Part shown: piece by piece, positions 1 to 13,695 of the stretch | Layout: each line of letters begins with the position of its first letter | Numbering within the stretch: the stretch's first letter is position 1 | Assembly (NCBI RefSeq): GCF_905220415.1 | Contig: NC_059548.1 | Span: 2,916,501-2,980,500, forward strand | Direction of reading: 5' to 3' | Length of the DNA stretch: 64,000 nt | Source of the DNA: Colias croceus | Taxonomy: Eukaryota > Arthropoda > Insecta > Lepidoptera > Pieridae | Notes under the pieces: model-generated | Told to the model about the DNA's origin: nothing | The model's input: the letters and a program-made list of their open reading frames with translations, nothing else | Database searches by the model: none | Position numbers and translations under genes: made by a program

Positions 1-35
1 TTTCAAAATATTTCTGTTATTCCGATACTCTTTAA

Positions 36-2353
36 CACGTTAGCTGCGAAACAGGGCTTGAAACACCCTGTCCGTGTCTCGTCGTTATAGCGGTAGGAAA
101 AAACTTAAACTTCTCTGTCGTGCGGGAGGCATAACTTCCATCTGGTTCAGTGTAGGAAAGTGATATCTATACATCTGAGATGTGCTATTGATTCCTAGTT
201 CAATGGTATACCGACCTTAATACCGGGTTTCTTAGACCTCGTGCCGCACTGAACAAATAAAAATTCTAACACAGTGCGGAACGAGGTTGCGAACACCTCG
301 TACCACCACGCACCTCGTACCGCACCCTAAGCTAGCTTCACGCGGTTAGTGTTGTGCACCGCATTCGAGACTATTTGTGGAACAACTTATTGAAGCTTTT
401 ACAAAAAAGGACTTGAACGATGATACAGGTAATTTTCAAACATCCTAACTACTCGTTATAATAAATATCGTTAATAGAAACGTGAATGTGACATGTTGAG
501 TAACTTTCTTCAAATAGGTTGATAATCATGATTACTATTAGTGTGTTTGTTCATTGAATCAACTAGCGGCAAATCCAAAATACCCGGTAATCGGTGTATG
601 GCTCATCAAAATTTAACTCTTGCCCAAGTCAACAAGCCAACAAACAAGGCACATCATCTCTTAAAGGGATCCAAGAAGAGTAGATGTGTAGGATGTTACG
701 AAAAACTCCGCACCTTCTTAACAAGTCGTGAGGCCGAAAAAGGTATAGAAAATTCTCACAGAATGCACTGGTTGCAAACAATATTATTGTTTGGCTTGTT
801 TTAATGAAAAACATCCATAAGTTTGATAAATAAATACAATTAAATAAAATCGATATTTCTTTTCCCATCACTAAATTATATGAAAAACTGCTATTGTTCA
901 GTGCGGTATGGGGTACATCAGACCCCACATTTTATTTTACCCCTAGAATCTAAACTAACTAATCTAACCACGGGCGACGGTAGATTTAGGTTAATGAACT
1001 CATTGTTAATAATAATCACGACAAAAGCCGCACACTTTGTCTTATTTGGCGCCAAAAAAACGATTTTGGTCTCCTACGGGCGGTGGGGTTTAATATGCCT
1101 CGTGCCGCCACAATCTCTGGTATAGGACAAGGTTTAAAACGACCCGTAACGCAGTAATGGAAAGTACAGATATTTCTGTGCCGCAGTGAACGTGCACGTT
1201 AGCTGCGAAACAGGGCTTGAAACACCCTGTCCGTGTCTCGTCGTTATAGCGGTAGGAAAAAACTTAAACTTCTCTGTCGTGCGGGAGGCATAACTTCCAT
1301 CTGGTTCAGTGTAGGAAAGTGATATCTATACATCTGAGATGTGCTATTGATTCCTAGTTCAATGGTATACCGACCTTAATACCGGGTTTCTTAGACCTCG
1401 TGCCGCACTGAACAAATAAAAATTCTAACACAGTGCGGAACGAGGTTGCGAACACCTCGTACCACCACGCACCTCGTACCGCACCCTAAGCTAGCTTCAC
1501 GCGGTTAGTGTTGTGCACCGCATTCGAGACTATTTGTGGAACAACTTATTGAAGCTTTTACAAAAAAGGACTTGAACGATGATACAGGTAATTTTCAAAC
1601 ATCCTAACTACTCGTTATAATAAATATCGTTAATAGAAACGTGAATGTGACATGTTGAGTAACTTTCTTCAAATAGGTTGATAATCATGATTACTATTAG
1701 TGTGTTTGTTCATTGAATCAACTAGCGGCAAATCCAAAATACCCGGTAATCGGTGTATGGCTCATCAAAATTTAACTCTTGCCCAAGTCAACAAGCCAAC
1801 AAACAAGGCACATCATCTCTTAAAGGGATCCAAGAAGAGTAGATGTGTAGGATGTTACGAAAAACTCCGCACCTTCTTAACAAGTCGTGAGGCCGAAAAA
1901 GGTATAGAAAATTCTCACAGAATGCACTGGTTGCAAACAATATTATTGTTTGGCTTGTTTTAATGAAAAACATCCATAAGTTTGATAAATAAATACAATT
2001 AAATAAAATCGATATTTCTTTTCCCATCACTAAATTATATGAAAAACTGCTATTGTTCAGTGCGGTATGGGGTACATCAGACCCCACATTTTATTTTACC
2101 CCTAGAATCTAAACTAACTAATCTAACCACGGGCGACGGTAGATTTAGGTTAATGAACTCATTGTTAATAATAATCACGACAAAAGCCGCACACTTTGTC
2201 TTATTTGGCGCCAAAAAAACGATTTTGGTCTCCTACGGGCGGTGGGGTTTAATATGCCTCGTGCCGCCACAATCTCTGGTATAGGACAAGGTTTAAAACG
2301 ACCCGTAACGCAGTAATGGAAAGTACAGATATTTCTGTGCCGCAGTGAACGTG
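36..2353. repeat. Tandem duplication of a 1,159-bp unit (two copies)
   Basis: Copy 1 runs 36-1194 and copy 2 runs 1195-2353. Every stretch compared reads the same at an offset of exactly 1,159 bases, with no difference seen. Each copy holds the same three small open frames (87, 99 and 81 codons), which resemble no protein I know and are probably chance. Within a unit a short motif close to CCTCGTGCCGCAC recurs on both strands (about 237, 273, 297, 313, 898, 1098 and 1180). Repeated short motifs of this kind are common in non-autonomous DNA transposons and in satellite units. The lack of divergence means either a very recent duplication, a satellite kept uniform, or an assembly artefact. Confidence 0.9.
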
Positions 2354-3139
2354 TTAACTGCTATATTTTTTGGCGCTATAGTACCCACAGTATAACCAAA
2401 GTATTTGGTGTTATTACTCACAAAGATTGTGCACGTGCTGACGTATAAAATAACAATAGAATTTCAGTAAATGTTTTGAGAATAATATCAATTTATTCGT
2501 GTTATTTTAACATTACAAAGGTTTTTATTGTGCGAACGGTAATGCTGTGTTAAAAATCACATTTGAATATGTATGAAAATGGTGATATGTAGATGATTTG
2601 AAAACAATAAATTTGGATTTGAAAAAAGTGGAACCTCGTCAACCGTCACAAAACAAACGAAACGAACAAACCGGCATAAAACATAAAGTAGCAACCACTA
2701 GCAACTTTGAAGTTTCATTTTGTGTTCAACGATTTAATGGTAAACAAGCTCAAAATTTACTTAAGTTTTCTGAGCACAATACCTACTTCCATTACTGTTT
2801 ATTATTTTAATTATATTGATCTGCTAATTTCTTATTCTTAGGCAAACCAATTTATTAGCAATGCGACTGGTTTAGAAAATTAAAAGAAAAATGTTTCAAG
2901 AGAAACAGATCATTATATTTTTAAGAAATTGAACTGTTAATCTATTGTACTTTCAAACTATCGCCATCAATTGACTTCGCCAGACATATTAACTAAGGAA
3001 AGATTTTGAGATTGCAGGACAGAAACCAGAACCAGTTATATTTAGTCACCCGAATAACGATAAAAATATCTACTACATAATGTTTACAGGAAAAAGAATG
3101 GGAATGTTAAATGCAGATAAACCTGCTAAAGAAATCTTA

Positions 3140-3348
3140 GGCTGGTTGCAGAGCTTGAGCGACCATCAGTGCGTACCGTCGGTCCTGACAATACGCAGCA
3201 ACAATGTGTAAGACTATGACACTAATACGCATGACAATACGCGTGCGTATGGTCGGTCTAGCTATGAACGGCTTTATGAATTTCCATACATAATATGACA
3301 AGCGCGACTGACGTACGCACTGATAGTCGTCAAGCTCTGCAACCAGCC
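3140..3348. mobile_element. Harbinger-like MITE, copy 1 (209 bp)
   Basis: The ends are inverted repeats of at least 19 bp (GGCTGGTTGCAGAGCTTGA and its complement). They are flanked by TTA on both sides (3137-3139 and 3349-3351), the target duplication typical of PIF/Harbinger elements. No coding capacity. A related copy lies at 31416-31587 inside an RNPS1 intron and shares inner blocks such as 'ggtcggtctagctatgaacgg'. Confidence 0.8.
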
Positions 3349-3448
3349 TTAGTATTTCTAAACAAGTGACACTCTAATAAAACGCACCTGTATTCCTGGG
3401 AGTAGCGAAAACTTTGTTTATAATCGAGTTTTACAGATTTATAGGCAA

Positions 3449-3650
3449 CTAGCTTCCGCCCACGACTTTGTACGTGCATCCCCGTTTTTCCACGTTCCCG
3501 CAAGAATTTCGGGAAATCCTTTGTTAGCGGATGCCTATGTCCTAACATCTACCTCAATGCCAAATTTCAGCCCGATACGTCCAGTGGTTTGGGCTGTGCG
3601 TTGATAGATCACTATATCAGTCACCTTTGAGTTTTATATATATAGATATG
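3449..3650 (-). mobile_element. Helitron-like non-autonomous fragment
   Basis: Read on the minus strand, the piece ends in CTAG (3449-3452) after a GC-rich block with the 'gcgggcggaagctagt' flavour of lepidopteran Helitrons. Upstream are the usual degraded blocks ('cccgaaattcttgcgggaa', 'ctgaaatttggcattgagg'). The 5' end is not clear. No protein is encoded. Confidence 0.5.
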
Positions 3651-5295
3651 TACAGTCTAGTCTCTTATATCTATAAACAACAATAGTGAAATGAGATATA
3701 CACAAGTAATTTCATTTAATTAAAAAAAAATAGAACAGAACGGAAATATATCTCTGAAAATTATATTGTTCTACCTGGTTACTATTGAAGTTAGTTCTAC
3801 ATTACACACAAATAGGCTAAGGTCGAAAATATTTCATATTCGAATTATTGCGGCGTCAAATTCAGATTGAATTTGATTGAAGGTACGTAATAACTTCCAC
3901 TGACCGCGGTTTCACACGCAGACAAACGTTTACCAGATATTTTCCCGGTATTCTGTTAATATATCGATGTTGGAACATCGTACCCAATACTATAACGTAC
4001 CTATTATTTCTAAACTTTATTAAATATAAGAAGTAGATGCTTTACATAAATTATATAGCGCACGTGTAAGGGAACACAACTATTTAAAAACATTACATTA
4101 CATTTTTAGATATTCAATGAAGATCCTGATTTTTCTCAATATTTTACACAATATATTAATCGATTATTTAAGATATCATATAAAAACAAACGCATATCAC
4201 AGTTCTGACCGCCCGCTGAAAGCTTTACTTATGTGGAAATCGTTTTTACAAGTCGTAAATATGAAAGTGGATTATTATGGACTCAATCACACCTAACAAC
4301 ACCAAGTAGATTGCTAATATATGTACCTACTTCACAATAATGATTACATCTTATGATATAATTGTAAAATTAATAGCAACATGGTGCTTTTATGACCAAA
4401 ATTCTAAAGAGCCTTGATTTTCCTTTATTATAACATCCGTGAGAGGTAGGAAATGGCAGATTAATTCGGAATGGGTATTTGGAAGACATTTCAGTCTATA
4501 ATCTTTGCTTGAATAGCTTAAAGGTACACCTTTAAAGAGATTTTGTGTCTGACTTTACACCGATTAACAAAATAAGGTTATGGGTTGCATAGTAAAAAAA
4601 GTCAAATTGCGGTTTTGTTGAAACCATATTATTATATAAAAAATTTCAGTCAGTGTAAGCGTGTGCTGTGTTTTTACTAAAATAAAGTAAAACACACAAA
4701 AATTATGATCTTCCCGCACGGTCACGAGTAAAAGACCGCTACAAACATTTGCATACAATATTTCGTTTTATACAAACGATTAAAAGCTGCTACGCGCCGA
4801 AAACGTTTAAAATAAAACCGTCGCAAAGCAGTCAGAATACCAAATAAAATAGGAATAACTATATTTTGCTTCCTGCAAAAAACAATAAGATAAAAAAGGA
4901 AATTTTTTATAGAAAAATCCATTTTAAAAATAGTCATCAAATAGTCATAATGTGTCTATTATTTTATTGTTCTTTTAGCTTTATCTAACGTTCCTTTATG
5001 TTTAAAAAAAATAAGATTTTCCAGGTATATTATAACACTACATGAATCACATCATCTCACTACACATGTTCTTGAGTATAGGTACCTATGTGTTGTTTTA
5101 TCGCTACCCTTTAAAAGCACTCAAGTATCCATTATAAATTATTGCGGTGGCTGGGTGTAACTGTTGGTATTAAATTTTACTTCGAAATTGACAAGGCTTT
5201 CGTATTTTAATAGATTTTCGATTGTATAACGAAAACTTTGTTAAACAGTTTTTTAATTATAGTCAATTATTTCAAACGTCTCGTTTGTCCCTTAA

Positions 5296-5418
5296 TCCAT
5301 ACTTAATTATAAATGCGAAAGTAACTCTGTCTGTCTGTCTGTTACTCAATCACGCCTGAACGGGAACTATGCGGGTTTTTCTTTGACTGCGCGGGCGAAG
5401 CTGCGGGTGGAAAGCTAG
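5296..5418 (+). mobile_element. Short Helitron, internally deleted
   Basis: Begins TCCATACTTAATTATAAATG after an A and ends with GGAAAGCTAG before a T, matching Helitron termini (5' TC, 3' CTAG, insertion between A and T). The body keeps 'gcgaaagtaactctgtctg' and 'gggaactatgcgggttttt' but lacks the middle block present in the 28294 and 33766 copies. Confidence 0.75.
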
Positions 5419-5559
5419 TTTCATAATATATCTTAAAATTATAATTTACAACAATTAAGTTACGTAGTAAGTTAATTAACAGAATATTTTTTTCTCATCG
5501 TGCTCCATGATGCATTATGCAATTTGCATACATCTGTTTCACTGATTGATTTTCCTTAG

Positions 5560-5692
5560 GGAGAAGTAGGTGATCAGCCTTCTGAGTCCTACCAGACCGA
5601 GGCATTTTTTTTTTATCTCCCCCGGGAGTTGAATCCAGAACCCCTCGGTTCTACGCTCACGCGTAAACCACTGTACCAAGGAGGCGGTCTGA
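5560..5692 (-). mobile_element. tRNA-derived SINE
   Basis: On the minus strand a tRNA-like head reads GACCGCCTCCTTGGTACAGT, continuing to a B-box-like segment 'ggttctggattcaactcc', then GGGGGAGAT and an A-rich run. The A-box/B-box arrangement and sequence are those of the common lepidopteran tRNA-derived SINE. It is not an intact tRNA gene: no closed cloverleaf or acceptor stem pairing is evident. Confidence 0.7.
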
Positions 5693-6497
5693 ATAAAAGG
5701 AGAGTTATAAATACTTTTATATATGAATTTATCGTACCGTATTACCTTTCTCTATCCTTTGGACCTATTTATTTAGTCTTCAAGCTTAAAATATATTGGC
5801 CTCTTTCGCAATAAGTTAACTGGATAATAAAAAATAACTAATTCATTAGACGGTTTTGATGTACAACATATAAGTCAGTGTAAATATTTATTGTCAGTTT
5901 GGCGCCAAAGGATCCAATTATATATCTTCATATAGAATTGATGGTAAATACTTTGTGGATAAAGGTTATATATATGGTTAAATCAGTTATATACTTAACA
6001 AAAAGAAGAAATGAGGCTAATGATTTCTGAACAAACATTCAGTAACTCGCCATCACATACTATGATATAGGTAATGCTTTTTATTCAGGAATATCAAAGG
6101 CTCAACAAGCATCAAATTGTAAAAAGTTGGGTAATTTTAAATAATTCACAAGTTGTTAAGTTTTAATCGCTTATATATTTACGTGGGAAGTAGGGCGTAA
6201 GATATTGTCATTAAAAACTGTGACTTTACACTTTTACAAGTATTACTTTGTCATAAGTTGACGAAATTCTTTGCGCGTGTTATTAAATGAATCAAGTCAA
6301 GGAAAGACAAAAGCCAAGAGTTAATCCTTGTATAGAGCGAGGTTTTATTAAAACTGCGATTAGGCCACGGCATCAGACTTTGCGATCGTTTGATTGAAAA
6401 GAGGTGCATTCAAATATGCGCTCATGTTAGTAAGTATCATGATACCTACTTAAGTATATTATTCTAAAACCTTCTCCGCTTATCCTTTTATGAGATA

Positions 6498-6650
6498 CTA
6501 GCTTACCGCCCGCGGCTTACGCAAAACTTTCCTCTTGAATCACTCTATTAAAAAAACCGCATCAAAATCCGTTGCGTAGTTTTAAAGATTTAAGCATACA
6601 AAGGGACATAGTGACGGAGAAAGCGACTTTGTTTTATACTATGTAGTGAT
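6498..6650 (-). mobile_element. Helitron-like element, family with 'catcaaaatccgttgcgt'
   Basis: Nearly the same sequence occurs at 43452-43626. Shared blocks include 'ccgcatcaaaatccgttgcg', 'gatttaagcatacaaaggga' and 'gcgactttgttttatactat'. The minus-strand 3' end is CTAG (6498-6501) after a GC-rich stretch. Non-coding. Confidence 0.65.
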
Positions 6651-7077
6651 CCATAAAATCAAAACATTATATACATTCAGTTCATTACTTTTAAAACAAA
6701 GTTTGCCTCAAATTACACATCTCATTACAATACTCGGGGATTTAAAGATTAGTGAAACAATAATATCGCTTATATTCACATTTTTATCGCAATCTGTTTG
6801 TATAAGCATAATCGATGTCCAGCGCTCTAAATCCCAAATTATTATTAGTGCCTATCTTGTCACATTTCCAGATAAATTTATCATCGTGACTACATTTGTT
6901 TATCGATTACAGTCACCTGCTACATTATATTATACATATTCTGATTTACATTGCATAGTACTGCAATTTTATAAAACAAGAAACATTGGTTACATTTAAT
7001 TATAGCATACATTAAATCAATCAATCATTGGCCATTTACGTCTATTTCAGACGATTATCGTAGTCAGTAAGGAGTAT

Positions 7078-7200
7078 CTATCTACTGCACTTCTTACGAT
7101 GACCATGTAGCCCAATACGCGATGCACAGGTGCGCCCACATTTGGGACACCTGTGTTCTCCAGGGAGTTGAGCGGAGACGGGTAGTTGTGATTGGGCGTG
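7078..7200 (-). pseudogene. Zinc-knuckle C-terminal remnant of a retroelement-type protein
   Basis: A minus-strand open stretch of about 40 codons ends at a stop at 7078-7080. It reads ...GEHRCPKCGRTCASRIGLHG and then HRKKCSR. The C-x2-C ... H ... C pattern with 'CGRTCASRIGL' is, from memory, the short zinc-finger tail found at the end of reverse-transcriptase proteins of non-LTR retrotransposons scattered through insect genomes. An in-frame stop lies just upstream and no reverse-transcriptase motifs follow, so it is a relic. A cellular zinc-finger exon is the less likely alternative. Confidence 0.5.
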
Positions 7201-8573
7201 TCAGCATACATTAAGTGATCATAAAATCTATATTTGTAATCGTTTGGGTGAGTTATTCATGCGCTCTCTAACGATTTTCACAATACTTCAACCTGTATGC
7301 CATAAGTACGAGGCTCATCTTCTTGTTTCATATGGTGATTTGTAGGACATAAGTTTGACAACAAAGTTAAGTTGCTAAGGGCAACTAGAACTATTATCAC
7401 ACTATTATAGAGCTTATTGGATTATTGGAAATAATTATAATTACAACAATTGTTGTTCCACCGTGTATAATATCATAATCTCAATTTATTGAAATAATAT
7501 TATGTGGAAGAACTTTCTACGTATAGTTTGATAAGGCTGTTTATTTGCTAGAGAGATAATTTACATGTTGTATAATGGAGTACAAATATTGTTAATAAGA
7601 CAAATGAATAACATTATATTCTGTGTTTATAAGGATAAACTGTGCATAAACTTTATGAACACCATACGCTCTTTTAGTTTAATTCCATTTTAAAAATCCC
7701 GTGGAAAATATTCAATTAATGTATCATATATCATTGCCTAAAATCTTATAACTTTCTGGCCAAATGTGGATGACCAAATCGTGAAACGTTGACGATTTAA
7801 CGATCTGGCCAAACTAAATTAGCCATTTCATGAAATGAGCAAATCTACGATATGGCCACGACATGAACACCATTCTAAACACGGACTAAAAAAGGCACGT
7901 GATTCATTTCATAGTTATCGCTCTCCACTTACTTTATCTCAAGTCAAGCTTTTGGCTATTTTCTTCGCATGCTTTGAATACTTTGAATATTTTTTTTATT
8001 TTAATTGACGATAATGAAAAACTAAAAGCTCTTTGTAGAGGCAAGAATTTAATGAGATAATATAATACAAAAATGAAGATAAAAAAGATTTAAGTACCGT
8101 AAAATAAAATTATCTTATAATCACTGATAAAATTTTCTTAGAACAGATATCGAAGTATAAAAATTAAGGCAGAGTATCGGCTTGTCATCGACTTGAGTGA
8201 GTCTTCATTAAGCATGGAGTAACAATGAATATTGCGACATTCAACAAAGGTTGAAGGGATACAACGTCCGTCGCCTAAATAATTTAATACGCATTCCTAT
8301 GAAATATAATTTATATTCCCTTTTATTGAATCATTAATATTTATGAAAATGTAATTATGCATGTCTTTTGTGAAATAAGTTTACTGGGTAAGTATGTTTT
8401 AAGAATTCGAAATTCTAAAAGCTCTTTAATAAATTCTACATAAGAATAATACGGAAATACGTATTTGTACGTACCATTTACCTCTTCCCTTCTTTCCGTT
8501 TAAATTAAAGCAACTTTTGTTGTTGATATTGGAATTTGGTGTTGATCGTGTATTCGTGTCCTGTACAATTTTT

Positions 8574-8823
8574 AACCGACTTCAAAAAAAAGGAGGAGGT
8601 TATCAATGCGGCCGGTATATTTTTTTTTTTTTTTTTATGTATGTACACCGATTACTCCGAGGTTTCTGAACCGATTTACGTGCTTCTTTTTTTGTTCGAT
8701 GCGGGATGGTGTCGAATTGGTCCCATAAAAATTTTATTCGGATAGGCCCAGTAGTTTTTATTTTATGAGCATTTTTGTCTGTAGGTATTTGTAAATTTTG
8801 CAAGTGCAAGTTTGAAGTCGGTT
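8574..8823. mobile_element. MITE with AACCGACTTCAAA terminal inverted repeats (250 bp)
   Basis: Starts AACCGACTTCAAAAAAAGGA and ends TTTGAAGTCGGTT, a 13-bp terminal inverted repeat. The body has a poly-T run and 'caccgattactccgaggttt', a very common lepidopteran MITE sequence. The open frames across it (69 codons plus, 68 codons minus) are chance readings. Confidence 0.8.
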
Positions 8824-11800
8824 GTTTTTAACGCAGTTATCACTTGTTCATACCTGCATTTTGGAGTTATCTTTGTGAACGTTAGGTATTAAAGTAGTAG
8901 TTATATCTTTTTAGATAAATGGTCGTTATTCCCTACGTTCACACTCTGTTTTATCTTATAAAATATATTCAAATTCCACTTAATGAATATCTCAATATAT
9001 TTATTCACCTTCTATCGTAATGTTCGTTTTTCTCAAGACAAAATCTTCAATCAGTTAGTAACATGAGTGAATGTAAATTGTTCCGTAATTCAAACTAGCT
9101 AGTCTTACAAAATAATATTACTGTACATTTGAAACCTTTGTATTACCTGTCTAAGCCGAAGGACTTCAATGAATAAAGCAAAGGCATCGCACTTGGGATT
9201 TGAGGTAATTTAGACGCGAAGGTCGATATTAGAACATTGTAACCGAATTTCAAATTATAGACTGCGAAAGCAATATAAGTTCCGTTAAATTGATCCCTGA
9301 GGTAAGACCTGTTGATGCCAATTAGTCGGTATAAACAAATAACAGTTATTAAAGTTTAAAATATGTTATTATACATAACATGTTTTAAACCTGCCTACAA
9401 TATACCTTTGGTAGTTTTCCAAAATTACTTCATGTGTAATTGGAAAGTTTTTTATAATTACGTTTGACACCTATTGAATAATTAGATGGTTTTGTAACAA
9501 AATGAAGTTGGCGACATATACCACTCTCAAAAAATCTGGAGAACAATACAGAGAAATATCTTGTTTCAGATGTTATGAAGTTTACTTTTGAAATTTTGTT
9601 TTTAAAATAAAACAATAAGAAGATTAAATAAAAATCAGTCACGTACGAACTATTCAACATAACATTTGTTTGTTATTTCCATTTCAAATAAGATATTGTG
9701 ATCGAATCTAAACGAAATATTCATAGTAAATCGACAATACTACGATTGAAACAAGTAGTTTTATTTGCAAGTGAATCTAGAGTTCAATAAAATTGCAGTA
9801 GTTGTAGTAAAGCCAATATAATCGGGTTTGCAAATCGGTATAAAATGCAATTTAGTCTTATATGCAATAATGTATAAACTGTAAGTGAACTGCATACGTC
9901 GCCAGTGATCTTGAGCTGAAATGAGAAAAGATCTTTCAAGGGACATTATTATTAAAACGAAAATAGATTTTTCTTAAGCAATTTGCATTTATTACGTCTT
10001 GTATGCAACAGGTAAGAGGATAACGAGCAAGCTACTTCTTGCTTCGCTAACTACGACTCTACGGAGTGTAGTTTTTTAATTCCATATCGTTTGCCGTAAA
10101 TAGTTTGAGCCAGAATTAACTGCGAGCTTATAAAGGTAAGTAAATTTTCATTTTTTAGAATTCAAGAATTAACTGCAGGTCTAATCTAGATTGGTTTCCT
10201 CAAATGGCATACAGGATCGTATCGTTCAATCAGCGGTCGACTCAAGTTACAAATGTCTTTATATTATATAAAATGTAAGAAGGGATGCAATAAACCTTAT
10301 AAACTCATTTTCCTCTTAAGGTTTAGACCTTCTCGAAATCGGATATTTTGTCTGTTCATCTGAAACTCCAGGAATTTATTTAATGGCATTGTAGTTTTGA
10401 CATAGGTAGGCAAATATTAAGAGACAGTAGCTCTACATCAAGTGTTTTTACCTTTTGGTATAGTTTACATACTAGAACACCTTTTTAAAGACACTTTTTT
10501 ATTCGAACGAATCCTATATCCTATCTTAAATTGAAAACAGATCTCAAGCAATGAATTCATTAAAATTACAAAACACATTCCGTAATATTGTCGCTGCACT
10601 AAAGTAATAACCTCAAAAGGCTATTGCGTCTTTTTAATGGCGTAGTAATAAACCTGATTAATGGTACTTAGTTGTGGCTAAAATAGTATAACTATAGCAA
10701 TATAATTTGCTTGTGAAAAACCATGAAAATGCTGCTTGAGTACCTTTAAACTCATTCTATTTGAATAATGACAAAATATGACTCTAAAATACATTATTAC
10801 GGTAATTAAGAAACGCTAGGTACAGGCAATTTATTAAATTGTTAAAATTGATTGAACAAGGAAAAGTTTTATTAATCAAACTAGCATAGATAATGACGAG
10901 GTAATAAGAAAATAAGTAATACAGTAAACTGACAAACTCCATTAAAACCAGTATATTTTTGTGAATATTATGTCTTATGTTTTGTAGTCTGCATTATCGG
11001 TTATCCTCATATTCCAATAGTTATTGAATTACAACAAAGCATTACGCTATAAGCTAATTATATATAGCTGAGACTTCCATTAAGGATCGGAGTTCAATAA
11101 TAGCTTGCAAATTAATGAATATTGATTGAAACTGATAGGATGGATAGCTTGAAATGCATTTGTTCAAAATTATTTAAATGTAAGCTCTTGAATGTCGAAA
11201 ATATTTTTCTATAAAGTCCACAATCTATCTTTACACTTTCAGTAGGTACTTACCAGTTTTCTGAATGAATTCTTTTCTTTTCAAGGGTCTGTGTTATTAA
11301 TAAACAAAGATCTAATTATACACGTCATGCTATTTTAAAATAGTACTAGGTCTATTAGTACGTTCAAGGTTAATATTCTAGGTCTTATGTCTGCGATGTC
11401 TTTTTTGTTTTCTATATTTTTTATTCAATACGGCAAAAAAAATAAACTAACATAAATATTGATTCTTGAATCTCAATACTTAACTTTCTTCACTAATGGT
11501 AATGAAATATTTGGAATCATAGAAAATAAATGACGTTTTAATGCGTCGTTACCATGTTGTTACATAATATTACAAATACTGTCATTTAATACTGCTCCTG
11601 AGTTCAACACTTGAGACTTATGAATATAGAGCCAACATTTTCATAACATTGAGATGTTGATGACATTGATTTTCTATCGCAACTCTGTTGAGACCGATAG
11701 AATATAGATAGAATCCGATACAGTACAATAAAGTTAGTGTAAAATAATCCAATTAATTGTATTACCCAAATACCTATTACTTTGTTTGAGGGAAGCAACT

Positions 11801-13695
11801 GAGTGAACCATATTTATATTCTTATTCCATTATTTTTAATTATATTAATTAATACCTACTCAAAAAACAAAATAATCCCGAATAATTAATAATTTCGAAA
11901 TTCAAAGAACCACGCAGAATTTGGTCCGAAATTTATGCAAGTTGTAACGTAAATTGTTTTCAACATGGTATTCAATAAATAGAAATTGACCATTTATTTA
12001 AAACGGTAGAAATGATCAGATAACGAACGGATAAGCGCAGCGTGCCGGATGAAGGCACGTGTCCGTTTAAATGAAACCCATCTTTGATTAAAAAGAGCTT
12101 TTTGTAAGCCAACTAGTTTTCTATCGGCTTTATTGTATAAAATCGCTTTGACATCAATGAATGGATGTTTATAGCTTCGATGAATTCATATGTTTCTTTT
12201 TAATTGGAATCTGTAAAATATGGTGTTTATTGGATCGGGTTTTATGGTAATAAAAATTTCGAATATTTAATAGTAGACATACTTAGTGTGTACACTGTAG
12301 TACACTGTTGTGCTTGACATGCATTTTGAATGTGTCTTTGAGTATGTGTCTGTTAGTGGGGTGGAAGCTCTCAAACGGATGGACTAATTTCTATGAGTTT
12401 TTTTTATTATCTGAAAACCTTGTGGTGGTTCTTAGCCGTAACTGAGTCAGTTCTATTCCAAAATTATTTTTAAGCACTTTTGGCATATAAATACTCTACT
12501 AAGAGTTTCATGCGTGTCTGTACTTAAATATGACGATTCATAATAGAGTCGTAAGTGAGGAATCTGCTATAAAAGTAGGTTCTCCGTAATTATTATTAAG
12601 AGAAAAAAGAAAAGAAAACTAGGCAAAAGATTGACCGAATTGAATATGCCTATGATATAGATAGCTCACGTGCTGGTGGCAAAGTTATGGGCGGGTTGCT
12701 TGTTATGGGTGTACACATAGAGTTTTAAGAATTCATCTATTTGAAAAAAAAATGGGTCTGGAATTTTATAAGTATTTTTTACGTACTCTGCAGCGTATGC
12801 AAAACTATAACCTCCTTTGAGCTTAGTATACCAACAGTGGGACACCCTGTAGAGGCATAATGATTATGATTAATAAACATAATTCAAAATATTGATGATT
12901 GATTAAATAACTATACAATATATAACCTTTCGTGTTAATGTAGCAATTGCAGATAATCTCTACAATGTTAAAAATAATAATAATGTTCAAATGAATTTGT
13001 AGAATAGTAATCGTAATTAAAATAAAATACTTTATATGTAGAATGTTTAATCATTTTCAAATTTCCGATTCCGTACAAAACTTAACAATGGAAGGAACCT
13101 CCTCAGTGGGAAAATGCCATTCACAAGGAACTATAATAAAAACTATCTTATTGTAAATGTTACCTGCAATACCATCTATCTCAATCGTGCGTAAAAAAAA
13201 GCGCTGAAAAGAGCAGACTCTCTGAGGCTTTGTGTGGCTCTATCTTTATCTCAAACGATATAACTGGCGCTCAATAGATGGCGCTGTTATTAAAAAGTTG
13301 ATCGAAATCACACCCCGGACACTCCATATAAAATTATAGTTTTGACAGTCACACTGTAGAGACTGCAAATGTGTGTGTAAACTCTTTATGGTTGGCACAT
13401 TTGTGACTAGCGTAAAAAAAAAATTCGCGTTTTTCTGATGAAATACATCCGTAAACAGCACAATATCTAACCATTTTCTACGAAAAACGATAATCACAAA
13501 TCCAAAATAATAAAATTGCTTTAAGTCAATTTGATTAATGTTGTCAATCTTCGTTGCGTTTCGTCTAAAGACGTCGTTGGTATCGTCCTTGCGGGGAAAT
13601 GGGTACCATAACATGTCTGATCGTGCGGGGTGAGGTAAGTGTTTAATTTTGGCGGGAGGCGGAGAGTGTCCGTTCTGTAGCGTTTATATTCTAGG

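Noticed and set aside
541..2284. Duplicate frames of 87, 99 and 81 codons
   Set aside because: They repeat only because the DNA is duplicated. They overlap each other on both strands and show no domain, signal peptide or codon bias.
5560..5692. A functional tRNA gene
   Set aside because: A and B boxes are present, but no proper acceptor stem or anticodon arm could be drawn. The A-rich tail fits a SINE.
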